A DNA stretch of 64,000 nt from Casuarius casuarius (lineage: Eukaryota; Chordata; Aves; Casuariiformes; Casuariidae). Within the stretch, counting starts at the first letter, position 1; the number at the start of each line of letters is the position of its first letter. The stretch is from contig PTFA01000050.1 of NCBI GenBank assembly GCA_003342895.1, positions 4,380,721-4,444,720 of the forward strand. The letters are read 5' to 3'. Position numbers and translations under genes: made by a program. Shown here in pieces: positions 11,701-24,259 of the stretch. The notes under the pieces were generated by a model. It ran no database searches. It saw only the letters and a program-made list of their open reading frames with translations, and was not told the DNA's origin.

Positions 11701-14225
11701 GTATTTATAACCTGTGATAAACAGTATAATCAAAAGCTGTCTTAAACCAAAATACTGTTTAGTTTAAGTCTTTTTGAATTGCTGATTTCCAGAATATGAT
11801 TCTTCTATATGCATGAACCTATGCAGGCTTTCCTGGTGTCCTGTTTTTTATCTCTGGGTATACCTATGTGAGTTTTGTTTGAATCAGGAATGTATTTTTG
11901 AAGCAAATCTTCTGAGAGTCTCTACATCTCATGCTTTTGTTTGCATCATGGAATGGGCTTGGGGAGCGTGAACTAGATTCCTTTCAGGAGAAACGGATCT
12001 AGAAGATGTGCTGCAACTGCTAGTGGTTGCTTAATTTACAGAACCAGGCTGAGTAAGTATAGTGTATTGCTNCCTTTATCTATAGTGGATGTTGGGCCCT
12101 CAGCACCAGCTACTTTACTCTACAGATCTCCTACTGCACCTCACCTCTTCTTACTGAAAATACAGCAAAACAAATATTAATGGATTTAACCAACACTTTC
12201 AGATGAGTCTAAAAGCAATTTGGTCTTCTAAGTAGTATTAATGATGCCATTGATGTTCTTTTAGTAGGCATCCTAGTATTTTATTTCACCATGAGTAATG
12301 GCAGATATCTTCTAGCAGACCCACCTGTAGCATTTTAAGATGTTGCTTGTCCCACACTGAGCTGTCTGCCCCAATTGTCTGTCACATATCCTTTCTGGAG
12401 GTTGCTACTCTGGTAGCAGTGGTGGTAGGGCAGCTCTAATAGTAAGCAGAATCATGGTTTTTGTCTGCTCTTTGGGCTGTCGCTTTCACTCACTAATTGT
12501 TACAGGATTCTAACAGGCTGGCTGCCTCAAGTCATGTCTGATTGAGTGTTCTGCCTGTGGAATAGGAGATCAATTTTGCTGCTTTATGATGCTTTTACGC
12601 TCTGTACTTTTTATTTTCCTGTGTTTAGTTGAAACCTAGTTTTTCGCTGATCAGACATTGCAGTAATACTTCATATTTTCAGTAGCTATTTTGGTTTGAA
12701 TTCATAATTAACTGAAACAGTCTGTAAAGTAATGCACTAAAGAGTGCAGGTTTTTTCATGCTGGTACTTTAAAAAGGTTTGTTTATAGCTACTGGCTATT
12801 GAACCAGATGTGAAATCTAAGTAAAAAGTAAAAAAAATTGATTAGGCAGAAGGCAGTGGACACTGATAAATCTATGTATTTTTTCTTGTTCCAGAACAAA
12901 CCTAAACCTGCTTTCACCTAAGTTGTTTGATTTCAAGCTCAAAGCATGGTCCTCATGGATTAATTGGGAGTCTCATGCAAAGTATCCCCCAGGAAAAAGT
13001 TGGGTTGTTTCCCCCACCTGCCCCTACCCAGCTACTTTTCCTGGTAGTTCTTAGCTTTGAACATAAAACCTGAACTCCATCTTTCTTATTAAAGCTACTT
13101 TACTGCCTTTAGTCTCGTCCTATGCAGTTATTTTTCTCTGTTGTAGCTTACTCTTTGATTCCATCCTTAGGAATAAGAAATACTGTTTTTATTCCTGAAC
13201 AGTGTTGAAGACGCTAAAACTCTGTTAAGAGCAGGGAGTGTTCCAGCTAGTAGGAGTTCAAACATTAATAGTGTGGCAACTTTCCAAGTTCCAGTTGTTG
13301 TTGTTCTGTGTTGGAATGAACAGCTTTTGAATATTATTTTAAGATATTTTGCTAATAAAAATCTTCAGACTGAGATCTGGGTTGCTTTATTTGGAGAAAC
13401 TGTTGAGCAGAGGGGGTGTGTGTGTGTGGGGGGGGGTGTGTGTGTGTGTGTGTGTTTGTGTGTGCACCTGTGAGGATGTGTAGTGATTAGCTGCATGGTT
13501 GGGTCTGCTATGTAGGTGGTCTGGGTCCCAGCTCCTGAACCTAAATATCAGGAGAGGAGTGTTTCGTCTCAGGTTACTGAATTGGCTAGAGCAAGAGGTG
13601 AATTAGGAGTTCCAGTTTTCAGTAAAAGCCATTAATGATATTGTGTCCCAACTTTTTTTTAACTTGTGCTGCATGGTAGTCTGTAATGCATTTGAAAATG
13701 ATGTTTATTGGTGGAGTTCGATTTTAACTAGTTTGTCAGAAAAGTATTCTGATGGATTAAAAGACTAAGCAATGATGCCTCCTGAAGAGATGTAGTTTAT
13801 TCACAGCATAGTTCATGAATCTTTAGATCTAGTGTTGCTCTGACATGCGCAAGAGGTGCGCTAAGTATTTCATCTGTTGTGTAAGTACACCGAGTATCAT
13901 AAAGGCAATGCAGGTTTTGTCTTGAACAGAAGAGAGAAATAAGGCATGAGTGTAAGAAACTTCTCAGAAAGAACAGCTGTTGATTTTTGCATGACTGTCA
14001 GCTGAGGATTTAATTAAAACTATTAAATGTAGATGTGTAATCTTCTAGAATGAAGTTAGAAATACAGGGCTTTATTTATATTGTTTAATACTCACTATGG
14101 TACTTATGTTACTATCTCAGACTGAAGATTAAGGTATAATTATTTTTTCTATAACTTTCTGAAACTGGCAAGGAAGGACACTAGTTGCTTCCTGTCATCT
14201 TGAAAGAATAACAAATCTTACTGTT
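11701..14225. other. Intergenic; nothing recognised
   Basis: No coding similarity was seen. The only notable element is the TG/G-rich microsatellite at 13416-13464. Confidence 0.6.
13416..13464. repeat. (TG)n and poly(G) microsatellite
   Basis: Two TG runs are separated by a run of nine Gs. It is G-rich on the plus strand and likely to be polymorphic in length. Confidence 0.9.
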
Positions 14226-14315
14226 TTATAAGACAAATCTATTTCTAACAAATGAAATTAATGCATTAAGTTATAAGACAAATCTATTTCTAACCAATGA
14301 AATTAATGCATTAAG
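14226..14315. repeat. 45-bp tandem duplication
   Basis: Two adjacent copies of a 45-base AT-rich unit (14226-14270 and 14271-14315, starting TTATAAGACAAATC) differ at one base (AACAAATG versus AACCAATG). The near-identity implies a recent local duplication. Confidence 0.92.
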
Positions 14316-15894
14316 TTATGAGATACTCTGGGTTATTAATTGGTATTTGGCAAGTCTAGGGTAGGTTGGCGCCTTTGATTAAACTTTGGAGAGATGGCAC
14401 TAAAATAATTACTGTTTTCAAACAGCTTAACTGCATCTTATCCAAACTGATACTAACTTTGCAAAATGTTCGGTAAACTTTCTGCTTAGTCTTGTGTCTC
14501 TGCTTTCTCTCTGATTTGGAAGAAGCATTCAAGTGCTAGCTCTTTATTTGGAGCCTGATCCTGTAGTTTTATTCTCTAATGTTGAAGAAGGGAGGAAAAA
14601 AAAAATACTTATGCAAGTAGACGGCCTTACCAAAGTGAACAGACAAATCTGTTCTCAGAAAGTTGAACATTGAAACTTATTCTCAGGATTTTTTTTATAG
14701 TGACAGGTCTTGACATCCAATGAAAATTTCCAGGAAGGTACTTATAAAACAATCCTTTTGTTTAACTGAATGTTTAAAATGTTTTGAAGTCTTTACAACT
14801 CTTAGAGAGGAGTGTTTTGAAAATAGTATTGCGAAGGAATGAAGAGTGGGCTGAATGAAAATCGAGAAGCCTAATTCAGATAAATACGAATAGCTGCATT
14901 ATGAAGAATGGTCAATAGCTATCCTGATATGGAAGAAGCGCGTCCCACAGGGTGCAGGGTTGCTCAGAAGTTTAGTCACTTCTTGGTGTATTTGTCTTTC
15001 ATTGTCGCTCACACTTGTTTTACAAAGATCTAAGCAAGTCCCTTCAAAAATACTTAGCTTACATTTCTTGGCACTGACCAAATTATGAACTTGGCAACTT
15101 GTATGATGTTGCTTACAACATTCACAGTGCTATCTACTGGCACACAGTTACTTAGCAACAGTGAAGCTCACGTTTACGTACAGCTCATGCGTGTGCAGCT
15201 AAATGTAGATCTGGAAAAAAAAGGGTAAAGGAGTTCAGAGTTTGGAGCAGGAAACACTTTAACTCTTTGTACTGTTCGGCAGTTGTGATTTCAAGATTGG
15301 CAACTGTACATAAGAAAACATACCTAGTAACTTTTTTTTTGATCCTTCTTGGATTGTTAAGGTGTTATGAGAACTTTAGAACAAAACAAGCAGAACCCTG
15401 CACCCANCAACTATAAAGATATCAAAAATAAAAGACAGCAAGTGGAAAAGAACAGGGGACGCATTCTATTTTGGATGTCTAGGTTTTAAACACATTTCTG
15501 GGAAACAAGAGGATTGAATTATTTAAACATGGGGAGTCTAGGAAGATCACAAGTATGATATATAGGTACTTCGTGAGACTAATGGTTGGGTTGAGGTATA
15601 AGATTAATTGTTTCTGAGATGAAGTTGTCATTTGACAGTGCTTGTCAGTTTACTTCCACTTTCTTTTTTGATGATCAGGCTGTAATATTTTTAGTGATTT
15701 TTTTTTGACAGCTTGTACTCTTTATGACTGCAGCAACTTTCAGAAGCACAATGACTGAAAAGGCTACGGGGAGACTGTTACTCTATGATGGTTACTGAGA
15801 CATTGAGTGTCTTAAAACAATTTCTGGGGCTTCAAGGCATATAGTTCTCATTTATTAGCCAGTGTGATACCTGCATTGGAGTTGCATTATATAG
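14316..15894. other. Intergenic; nothing recognised
   Basis: AT-leaning sequence without a recognisable gene. A short 'gagcctgatcctg' element near 14545-14570 resembles motifs common in old CR1-type amniote repeats, but it is too short to assign. Confidence 0.5.
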
Positions 15895-16375
15895 CAAATG
15901 AAGGAGGGTAATTGGGGCTCATTCTGCTGGGATGAGGAGGAGGCAGTGACCAGAGTGATCAGGCAGAGAAGCTGCATGTGGAGAGGACTGGGGCATGGAA
16001 TGGGATGGGATGGGGAAAAAAAACACCAAGTTAGGAACAGGGAGGGCAGTGAAGAGAAATGTTTGTATGGATAATGGAGAGGATCAGACTGGAAATTATG
16101 TGAGAGGAGAGGTTAAGCCGGACTGAGCTGGAGAATGGAAAAGGCAGAATAACAAGGAGAGACGCATGGAGATCTCAATTAGGATGTCATAGGGGAGAAA
16201 GCAGTGCATGTGTGTTGGATCTCTAGAAGGAAGATGTGGAGAGGCAGAGGGGAGTCTGGAGAACAGAGGGAGGTGACTGGAGAGGTGCTGTATTTCTAGG
16301 AAAGCAGGGTAAGGGCAAATTTGAGGGAATGCTCTGAATTGAGCGTTAGGTGGTTTGAGTAAGGAATCCAAAGAC
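15895..16375 (+). repeat. Purine-rich (G+A) block
   Basis: About 480 bases are strongly purine-biased on the plus strand (GGAGAGG, GGGATGG and AGAAGG runs). The block ends at a long pyrimidine homopolymer. The 110-codon minus-strand open frame inside it follows from the bias (Pro/Leu/Ser-rich) and is not supported as a gene. Confidence 0.7.
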
Positions 16376-16406
16376 TTTTTTTTTTTTTTTTTTTTCCCCC
16401 CCCCCC
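16376..16406. repeat. T20-C11 homopolymer tract
   Basis: Twenty Ts are followed by eleven Cs at the end of the purine-rich block. Confidence 0.95.
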
Positions 16407-19400
16407 TATATTGCTGGAGCTTGTTCACTGGGCTTTTGGTCAGAGGCGACTAGGAGACTGTTTCAGGTATGATGTGGAAGATGAACAAGATCCTCCACCA
16501 CCAGGAGTTGGATTGGGAGTGTCCATCCTTGTTTTTCCACAGATGATTCAAAACAAGGAAACATCTTGCAAGGAAGCTTTCCAAGGACTAGAATGAAGCC
16601 AGTTAGTGGCACTTTCTGCCCCTGCTCCCCTCCCCAGTGACTGTCCAGCAATCCAGATAGCCACAGTTAAAATGTCTGAAATAAACACCTCTAAATTTCA
16701 AACTCTAAAGGATCCAATAAATTTAACTTGATAGGTATGTCCCACTAGTCTTGGTGCTGTGCATGTACTTTATGGGTTAATCACAGAAATAATGTGTTTT
16801 CTAGTTAATGGACCACTCAAATTGGAGGACATAATTACCAACTGTACTGTGTGGCTACCTCAGAAATGGCAAGAGAGTAGAAGGGGATTGTGTTAATTAA
16901 ATGACTCCTGATGAAGTACAGAATACTTCACGTACTATGGGAGCTTGATAAAAATCTATCATCCACTAGAAGTGACAGCCAACCCATCCCATCTTACTTC
17001 TTCTGGGGAACATGCTTGACCCACACTTCTCACTATTGTTGTTTCCTTTTGTTTTTAAAGGGAAATCGGGTGAAGATATCAAATTCTTTTGGTTTCAGGT
17101 TCTCACAAAAGGTGACTTCTTGATGTTTTGCAGTGTTTTCCATTAAAAACTAGCAAGCTGCTGAACAGTAAATCTGTGTTAGAACATGTCCTTTGGAAGG
17201 GGGAGTAAAGTAAGATCAGGACAGTTTATTCTCCTTTTTGTTGTATGTTCCTGTGCTCATGGAGACTAGAAGGGTGCAGGGGCTGTCTGCCCCAGCATCC
17301 TGAAGTTGTTTGCTGCCTGTAGGATTGCCCCACGGAGTAAGGCTCTGTGCTATACCAAAGTACTGGATTCCTGCTTCACTTCTGAAATACTGTCCCTCGT
17401 CCTTACGGAGAATACTTGAATCTGTTCTCCTTTGGACCTTATGACAATTAAAGCAGGGTTTACTATATAATCTGGTGTGCTTTGGATGCAAAAAGGAGAC
17501 AAGATAGATACTAAGTCACTTTGTCTCTTTTAATCTGTTTTAATAGCTTGCAAACTTACAGCTATTTTTGAAGTGTTCACTAGGTAAGTTGGCTTTCCTG
17601 AGTTTATTCAGCTGCAGATGTTGTGTTCACTGGCTTTGACAGTTGGAACAAAGCAGAATAATGAAAGAATGAAAAAACTGCTGACAGTTGTACTTGTGTT
17701 AGTGCTTTACAGGCAGGATTCATTGTTGTGCAAATCTTTGTGGACTAATGAAGTTAAAGCAGAGCTGAATCTAGCCCAAGAGATATTATCCTTTTAAACA
17801 AAAGCAGCCTGCCTAAAGCTGTTACGGCTGGTGTTTTCCTTCTGAAGCAATGAGAGTGAATACTGCAAGTTTAAAANTGGAATATAAGTTATGAGGCCCC
17901 TGGCTGTGGGGGTGAGTCCTTGTGGGATTTAAAGTATAAAATGAATATTAATGAGTTGGGGGAGGCTTTCAGACCTGGCCTTTAATACTAATCCATTGTG
18001 AGTGGAGCGGCTCTAGAAATGTGCTGATACTGGCACACAGACAACCAGGAATTGCTCGCTAGTAGAAGATGCCTCATCAGTCAAAGTCTTCACAAATTCC
18101 TGAATGCTAGTTCTGACCAGATACTGAAGGGGACTTGAGCAAAAACATTGCTGGTATCAGTATTCTGCCTGCTGTTTCTATTTGTATTTTCTTGGGAACA
18201 CTCCTGTATGCTGCCATTCTGTTCTAGCTTGTTGCATGGATGGAAGCGTAATGAAAGGGTAAGTTGGTGACAGAGTTTGGAAATCCCTTTTAGAAGGGAA
18301 CTGTGAACCTTCAGCTAGAGGTTTTGGGCATAGCATACTGCGTTAAGTTGGGCAACATCACCGTAGTTAACTGCCTGCCCTTGCCGCTTAATAATGATAA
18401 CAAGGTTCTAAAATACATATAGTTCAGTATCTCTTAAATGTGTAAAAGAAGTGTGCCAAGGGACTAAAACTTCCACTTATTTATTTCTTTTCGGGAAAGA
18501 AGATACTCTGTACTTAACTACTATGTTAACAGAAAGTTTCAGCTAAGGAATTCTGTTTAGGTTATAGATTCCCTTAAAATGTTTGTGTGTGGAGCAATGA
18601 GCATCTTCTCAATTCAGAGCCTGATCCTGGGAGATAAGAGAGGCCCCTTCCAAAATGCTGAGCCCTTTCATTTTGCGTTGTCTTTAATGTAGGAATTGAA
18701 ATTACAAAATATCTGTCAGTAGCTGGCTGGAGAAGTTAGTAATACTTAATAGCCTCTTAACATTACCTTCTTGCCTTTTGTTGGTCTTCACTCTGCATGC
18801 ATTGAGTGAGCTGTCAAACATCTGTCCTTTTTTTCAAAAAGGAGTTTTGGAGTCCAAGCATAGCAGATTGAAAGAGTGGCTCTGAAAGCTAAAGTACTAA
18901 CCTTGATCTTGATTTCATTTGTTGGATATTATCTGTGTTATTCTAGAAACAACTTTGCATTTGTTCTATAAGTAAATGATGTCTGGTGGCATTTACAAAG
19001 TCTATACCAGAATGCCTGTCCTGAAACTGACCGCTTTCCTTGTCTCTAGTCCTTAGTATTTTAGGGCAAAGGACCAAATTTTGTCTTTCCTTATATGTAA
19101 AATCAACCATTTTTTTCAGTAGTGCTGAAGAAAATGTGGTCATATGTCCATTGTCTCTTTTCTACTTACAGCAATACGTTTCGTTTTGTGAGTGGGCTCT
19201 GTTTTTGTGGATTGAATGTTGTGTAGCTGATGTTGCTGCTGCTTTGTTGCTTTTAGTACCCTTCTGAAAGCACAGTCCAGAAACAGCACTGTAAGATCTG
19301 AAAGGAGGATGGGGGGGAAAAGAGCTCCAAATTTGCTTTTTTCATAAGCAAAGCCAGTGAAGCTCATCACCATAATAATTATATTCTTAGGAGTAATTAA

Positions 19401-20085
19401 CAAAAATATTGCAGGAAGGTGGTGTTTTACACTACAGTTCTGTATTTAGATTTGCTAATGGAAGGTTGCAGGCTGAGCATTGCTTGTTCCAGACTGCTTG
19501 CCAAATTTCCTAAAGGATTCTTTGTCATGCAAGCTCTCCCCTTTGGCATGGTGCTTACATGCCTCTGCTGCCACATTAAGTAATATCATATCTTTGTGGA
19601 ATCCAGAGTAACAATGTAATTACTTGTACCTATTGGAAGAAGTCACAAATGCATTAAAAATGCTATTTTCATATGTGTAAGGATCTTCTGACTCATACAT
19701 TAAGCTCTACTCCTTTTGAATAGCTACAGTATTCATTGTTTCCTTGGGATCTGGAATGGGGGCCTGGGTAATGTGATCAGCTGCATCTTAATACAAAGCA
19801 GTTAGCATGAGGCCACGTTCGAGTGCTTGATGCCCATGTAGATAGTCTCATCTCCCATTGGGAGTGGCAGAATAGTATTCGGTGTATATGCAAAGAATAA
19901 TCCTCAAAGTACTGCTGTAAAGCCTGCAACTGTCTTGCCACATCCAGGCAAAATGGCCCAGCAACAGTCTCACTGCTGATTGCCAAGAAGGCCATGTTTT
20001 TCCTGCACCATTATATGGAGTCTAGGTGATGTGTGAACTTTTGAGGTGGTTTTGACCTGGAACTTACGGTTCAGTTCTGGCTTTA
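16407..20085. other. Intergenic; nothing recognised
   Basis: Only short open frames without similarity. A 'cagagcctgatcctggg' fragment near 18615-18640 may be a scrap of an old CR1-like repeat. Confidence 0.55.
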
Positions 20086-20089
20086 AAAG

Positions 20090-20255
20090 GGGGAATAGTA
20101 ATAATAGATTCTAAACCTCTGCAAATATCCTGTGAATTAGGAAGAGTTCAACTCAGTGTTACAGGTGGAGAAGCCAAGGCATGGAGATCAAGTTATAATT
20201 TGCTTAGGAGTCTGGCAGTAGAGATGGAGCTCAAATTTATTAAAGTTCAAGGCCA
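20090..20255 (-). repeat. MIR-like SINE relic
   Basis: The block 'gttacaggtggagaagccaaggcatggag...aagttataatttgcttagg' corresponds to the reverse complement of the MIR core (acagatgaggaaactgaggcacagag...aagtgacttgccc). It is followed by an 'agtagagatggagctcaaat' segment in the expected order. Assigned by eye. Confidence 0.5.
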
Positions 20256-20259
20256 GCAT

Positions 20260-23200
20260 CTCAGCCAGCTTCAGGTTGCTTATGTCTCATACCAAGATGT
20301 TAGACTACTAACCTTTTGGTAGAACTACCTCACCCTTATGAGCTGCAGTCAAATCACTCTGCACCCCAGACAACCTCTGGTGTCTTCATTTTTTTCATTG
20401 AATGGCCTGAAAAACATGCCTTGCCAGGTAGTAAGAAATGTTTCCAGCACAACAAGCACCACCACCTCATCCCTGGCCTTTGCCATATGCGAGTTCCTCA
20501 CCCCAATTTATTGGGTTTTTTTTTGTCTGTACTCACTTTTTTTTTTTTAAACAGCGTATTGGTTTTCTTGCTGCACAAACCCAAGTGGAAATGAAGCGCT
20601 TTCTTTTGCTGTGAGAGAGGTATCCAGATCTATACCCTCACTGCTGGGCCTGACATCTCTTAGATCGTGATGATAAAGGTACAGTATCTTATCACCACTG
20701 TTTGCTTGCTTGTTTTAGGGGAGAGTTGATGTATACTCATACCATGGTAAAACACACTTAGGTTTTTGGTTTAATCAGTGTAGACATGACCCATACTAAG
20801 CCCTAATTTACTGTCCGAGATACTTGTCTATCTGCACAAAAGCCGTTTGTCCATAGTGAGTGGCTGTCGTTTTATGTACCTATGCCTGTTGTGATTCAGG
20901 TTAGTGGGAGCTTACTTGTAGCAAGCTCCTCACAGGAGTAATCAAAGCAAGCTAATTCTACTGCAGCTTATTGAAAGAGTGGGAAATGAAGCTCCAGCAC
21001 AGAAGACAATTGAAAATTTGCTGCTGCTACTTCAGAACTTATTTCCTGTCTCAGATCATCTGGCTATTCATCTTGGCATCTATTGTCTTTTTTTTTTTTT
21101 TTTTGGTACTCCCAATTATGCATCTTATAGACTTATACAATCTTATATCAAAGAACTTAGTATAAACAGTTATGTTTTACACAAGACAAAATAAAAAAGA
21201 ATTTAAGTTGAAGGTCTCATGCGTGAGGGAGAAGATTATTTGGTGCAGTATGGCTACTTACTAATCTAACATCTGTATGTAGAAAAAATTTAAAAGGAGA
21301 TTCTAAACCTAGGGGCTTACAAATGTGCCTACATGGACTCTATAACCGCATACATTTGTGCGAGCACTTTAGTTTGTCCATCAGGTATTTTACACACTGG
21401 AGTGAATGGCTTTGTGTGCACAGTATCAAAATGTAGAAACCCTGCTTGTAGGGGTGTATATGTATGTGTATTCTGATGGCCGATGAACTTCTATCTTTTT
21501 TTCTGTTCCTTTGTTCCTTCTGTTCCTGTTATTGCCTAAAAACTTGAAATGAAATGTTCACATGTATAATCATGTTTTGTGTTAAAGCAAATATTCTGCT
21601 GCATTGATAAGTGTCACTGAACAAAAAGAACAGCATTAGGATAAATGACAGTCCTGTTTAAAGTGTTTGGCTGAAACAAACACGCACTCCTGAGGTATAA
21701 CTAAAGCAAAGTTAAATTGGGCAAAAATAAACTAAGTAACAGAGAAATGCAAAGAAGGTACTGTTTAGTGACTTTAGGAGATCTGGCTGTCATCTTCCAT
21801 TAGGTTGTTTCCGTGCCTTACAGTAGCTGTTATCAGTAATTCAGGAAGTGAGCTGCTGGGATACAGATAGAACCTAGTACTACTGATAAGGAAGTGAAAT
21901 GATTGAAATGCCTGGTGTAGTGTCAGATAAGATGAAATGCCTAGTTTATCTCATAAGCAGAATTCTAGCAAGATTCAATGAGGCTGTGCAACTTTATTCA
22001 GTAAAAGGCTTCAGGCTACCTGGCTGACCAGTGTCAAGACAAAGACAAGACAAAAAGGATGGGAACTTTATATCAGGAATCTTCCCTGCACAGATCTCTT
22101 CGTTTGAGCATGGGAGGATTTTGTGTTTCTGATTATGTAAAGAGATTTACGGTAAGGGAATAATTTTTAGTGAATTTTTTTTTGTAAGCCTATTTTGAAG
22201 TAAAAATTTTTCAGGATGGGGCAGTACTGATTTCTGTGCCTGTTGTAACGTGCTATGTATTTTTGATGTTTTTGGCCAAGTTGTGCAGTCTGTTTGCAAA
22301 ACACCTGATGTCAAGGAGGTGCTTCTGAAATGATGAGCACAGACTTCTCCTTTGTATATGAATTTATTATTGTTGGAAATTATTGTTGGAAGTTTTAATG
22401 TGTCAAGGTTTAAACTAATATTTATTGAATAGGATGTCAGACTGCCATACAAATTATGTGGAGGTCAGTTATTACTGACTAGATGTCATATATGTCATTA
22501 CTGACTGATTAGATGTCGTATGTGTCTAGGAGTTTTAAAGTAATGAAACTGCTCTGAGGCCCTAAAGATTTCTGAGGGGAAAAACAAAAACACGCAAACA
22601 GTCACAGCCTAAAGCAAAAGGTAACTTCATCAGTTAAAACATTGACTATTGCTAGTGTGTTTTCTCCCAAGTGCTTTGCTAATGACTCTTAAATAGTGAC
22701 TGTCCTGTTTGTAAGAATTAACCAGTTTGTCTACCTCAGCTGAAATGATTTTCCTCCAATGTCTTCAATAAGATCACCATCAGGCTCATACAGAGGCAAT
22801 TCCATGAGGAACCGAGATGTGCATCTGCCCATTTGGCCTGCAGTAAAAGCAGTGCAATCAACTTGAACACTCTGTGCTGAATATCTTAAATATGTGCTGT
22901 ATGGCAGTACTTAAAAGCTCTGAGATCAGAACCTTGTTGTGCAAGGGAAGGATGTGAAAGCAAGTCTGACTTCAAAAGCTTACCACCTATCGACAGACCA
23001 CAAACTGCTAGGGGAGAGAGAGACATAGAGACATCACTGGTGGAATAGAGAATAGGGATCTGGTTTTCCACTGTTGTAAGCTACCTATCAAACCACGCTG
23101 TGTTTCAGTGCTATTTGTGGAGTTATGTTTCAGTTGCTATAGTGGAAAGAAGCCTGGGGAAACATTTCTGTTTTCTTGGATTTTTTTTTGCACATTTATC

Positions 23201-24150
23201 TCTGCTTTGAGTTGCTGAAATGACTGTTACCATCCAGACTGAAGCATAAAATAAATGCGAGCAAACTTAAAAAGATTGCAAAGTATATGTGATAATGTTC
23301 AAGGAGTGTGTGTGTATATATATTAAAAAATATATATTAATAGTTCAATAATAGCTCTAATGGGCTTCCTTAAAAAGTTTATATTTGCAGTCATGTTAGT
23401 TCCATAAATAGCTAATGGAGTAAATACACTAAATCAATAGCAATTATTATGAAAGATGAAATTTTGTCCCGGTTGAATAAAATAACAAAACTTCCACTGA
23501 TTTCAGTGGTTAGTATTTTGTTCTAAAGCCTTAAATTCATCTAATGTGATGTATAGTATTTAATGTAGACAACACTACAATATGATTTTTTTAATATTAT
23601 TTATTTTGTAAAAACTAGAATTGTCTAGAAGACTAGATATATCATACACCTGGGCTCACATGATTTATTGTCCATTTATGCTGACATAGCAGAAAAAACG
23701 GTCTGCTAATTTAATTGAATATACTACTCAAGTGTTCTTCACACTGAACAAATAATGGTGTGTTTAAATTGTTAATGTTTTTCAACTTTTTGTTAAAGAA
23801 AGGTATTAAACAGCCTGAAATACAGGCTTGTGAATTTCTTTTAATTGCATTTGTTTTTGACACTTCATAAAATTAAGACACATTTTTGAGGAATTTTTTG
23901 CTCGTTGTAAGAGGAATGCAAATTAAAGATATTTCAGGAAGGCCTGACAGAATGTGGCTTTAAAACCATCAAAGCAACTGATCCAGGTTTTTTTAGACTT
24001 TTTCTGTCTGGGGGAAAAAAAACTGTCAGTACTGCAGTTATTTGTCTACATGGCCTTCTCTGCCCTGGCTCTGTGCAACTCAAAGTTAGTGTTTTCCTGT
24101 GACATGAAGGCTGTACTCGGATTCAGAATATTTGATTTGTCTGTAACTGG
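20260..24150. other. Intergenic; nothing recognised
   Basis: Contains poly(T) runs near 20538 and 21087, a TA/TG microsatellite near 23308-23340 and a strongly AT-rich stretch at about 23,300-23,900. The open frames are short and are broken relative to any recognisable family. Confidence 0.55.
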
Positions 24151-24154
24151 TCTT

Positions 24155-24255
24155 TTGGGTGACTGTGAGTAATTCTCTCATTCTCTGCTTCAGTTTCCTT
24201 TTCTGTGAAATTGGTACCTATCTCTTCTGAAAATGCTTTGAGGGAAAAGCTATCC
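24155..24255 (+). repeat. MIR-like SINE relic
   Basis: The stretch 'ctctgcttcagtttccttttctgtgaaattggtacctatctcttctgaaaatgctttgaggg' follows the MIR consensus order CTCAGTTTCCTCATCTGTAAAATGG...TACCTACCTC...GTGAGG. It is the clearest of the MIR-like candidates in the window. Confidence 0.55.
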
Positions 24256-24259
24256 TAGA

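Noticed and set aside
16096..16428. 110-codon minus-strand open frame in the purine-rich block
   Set aside because: A Pro/Leu/Ser-rich product is expected from pyrimidine-biased DNA, and the frame includes a poly(Lys) run from the T tract.
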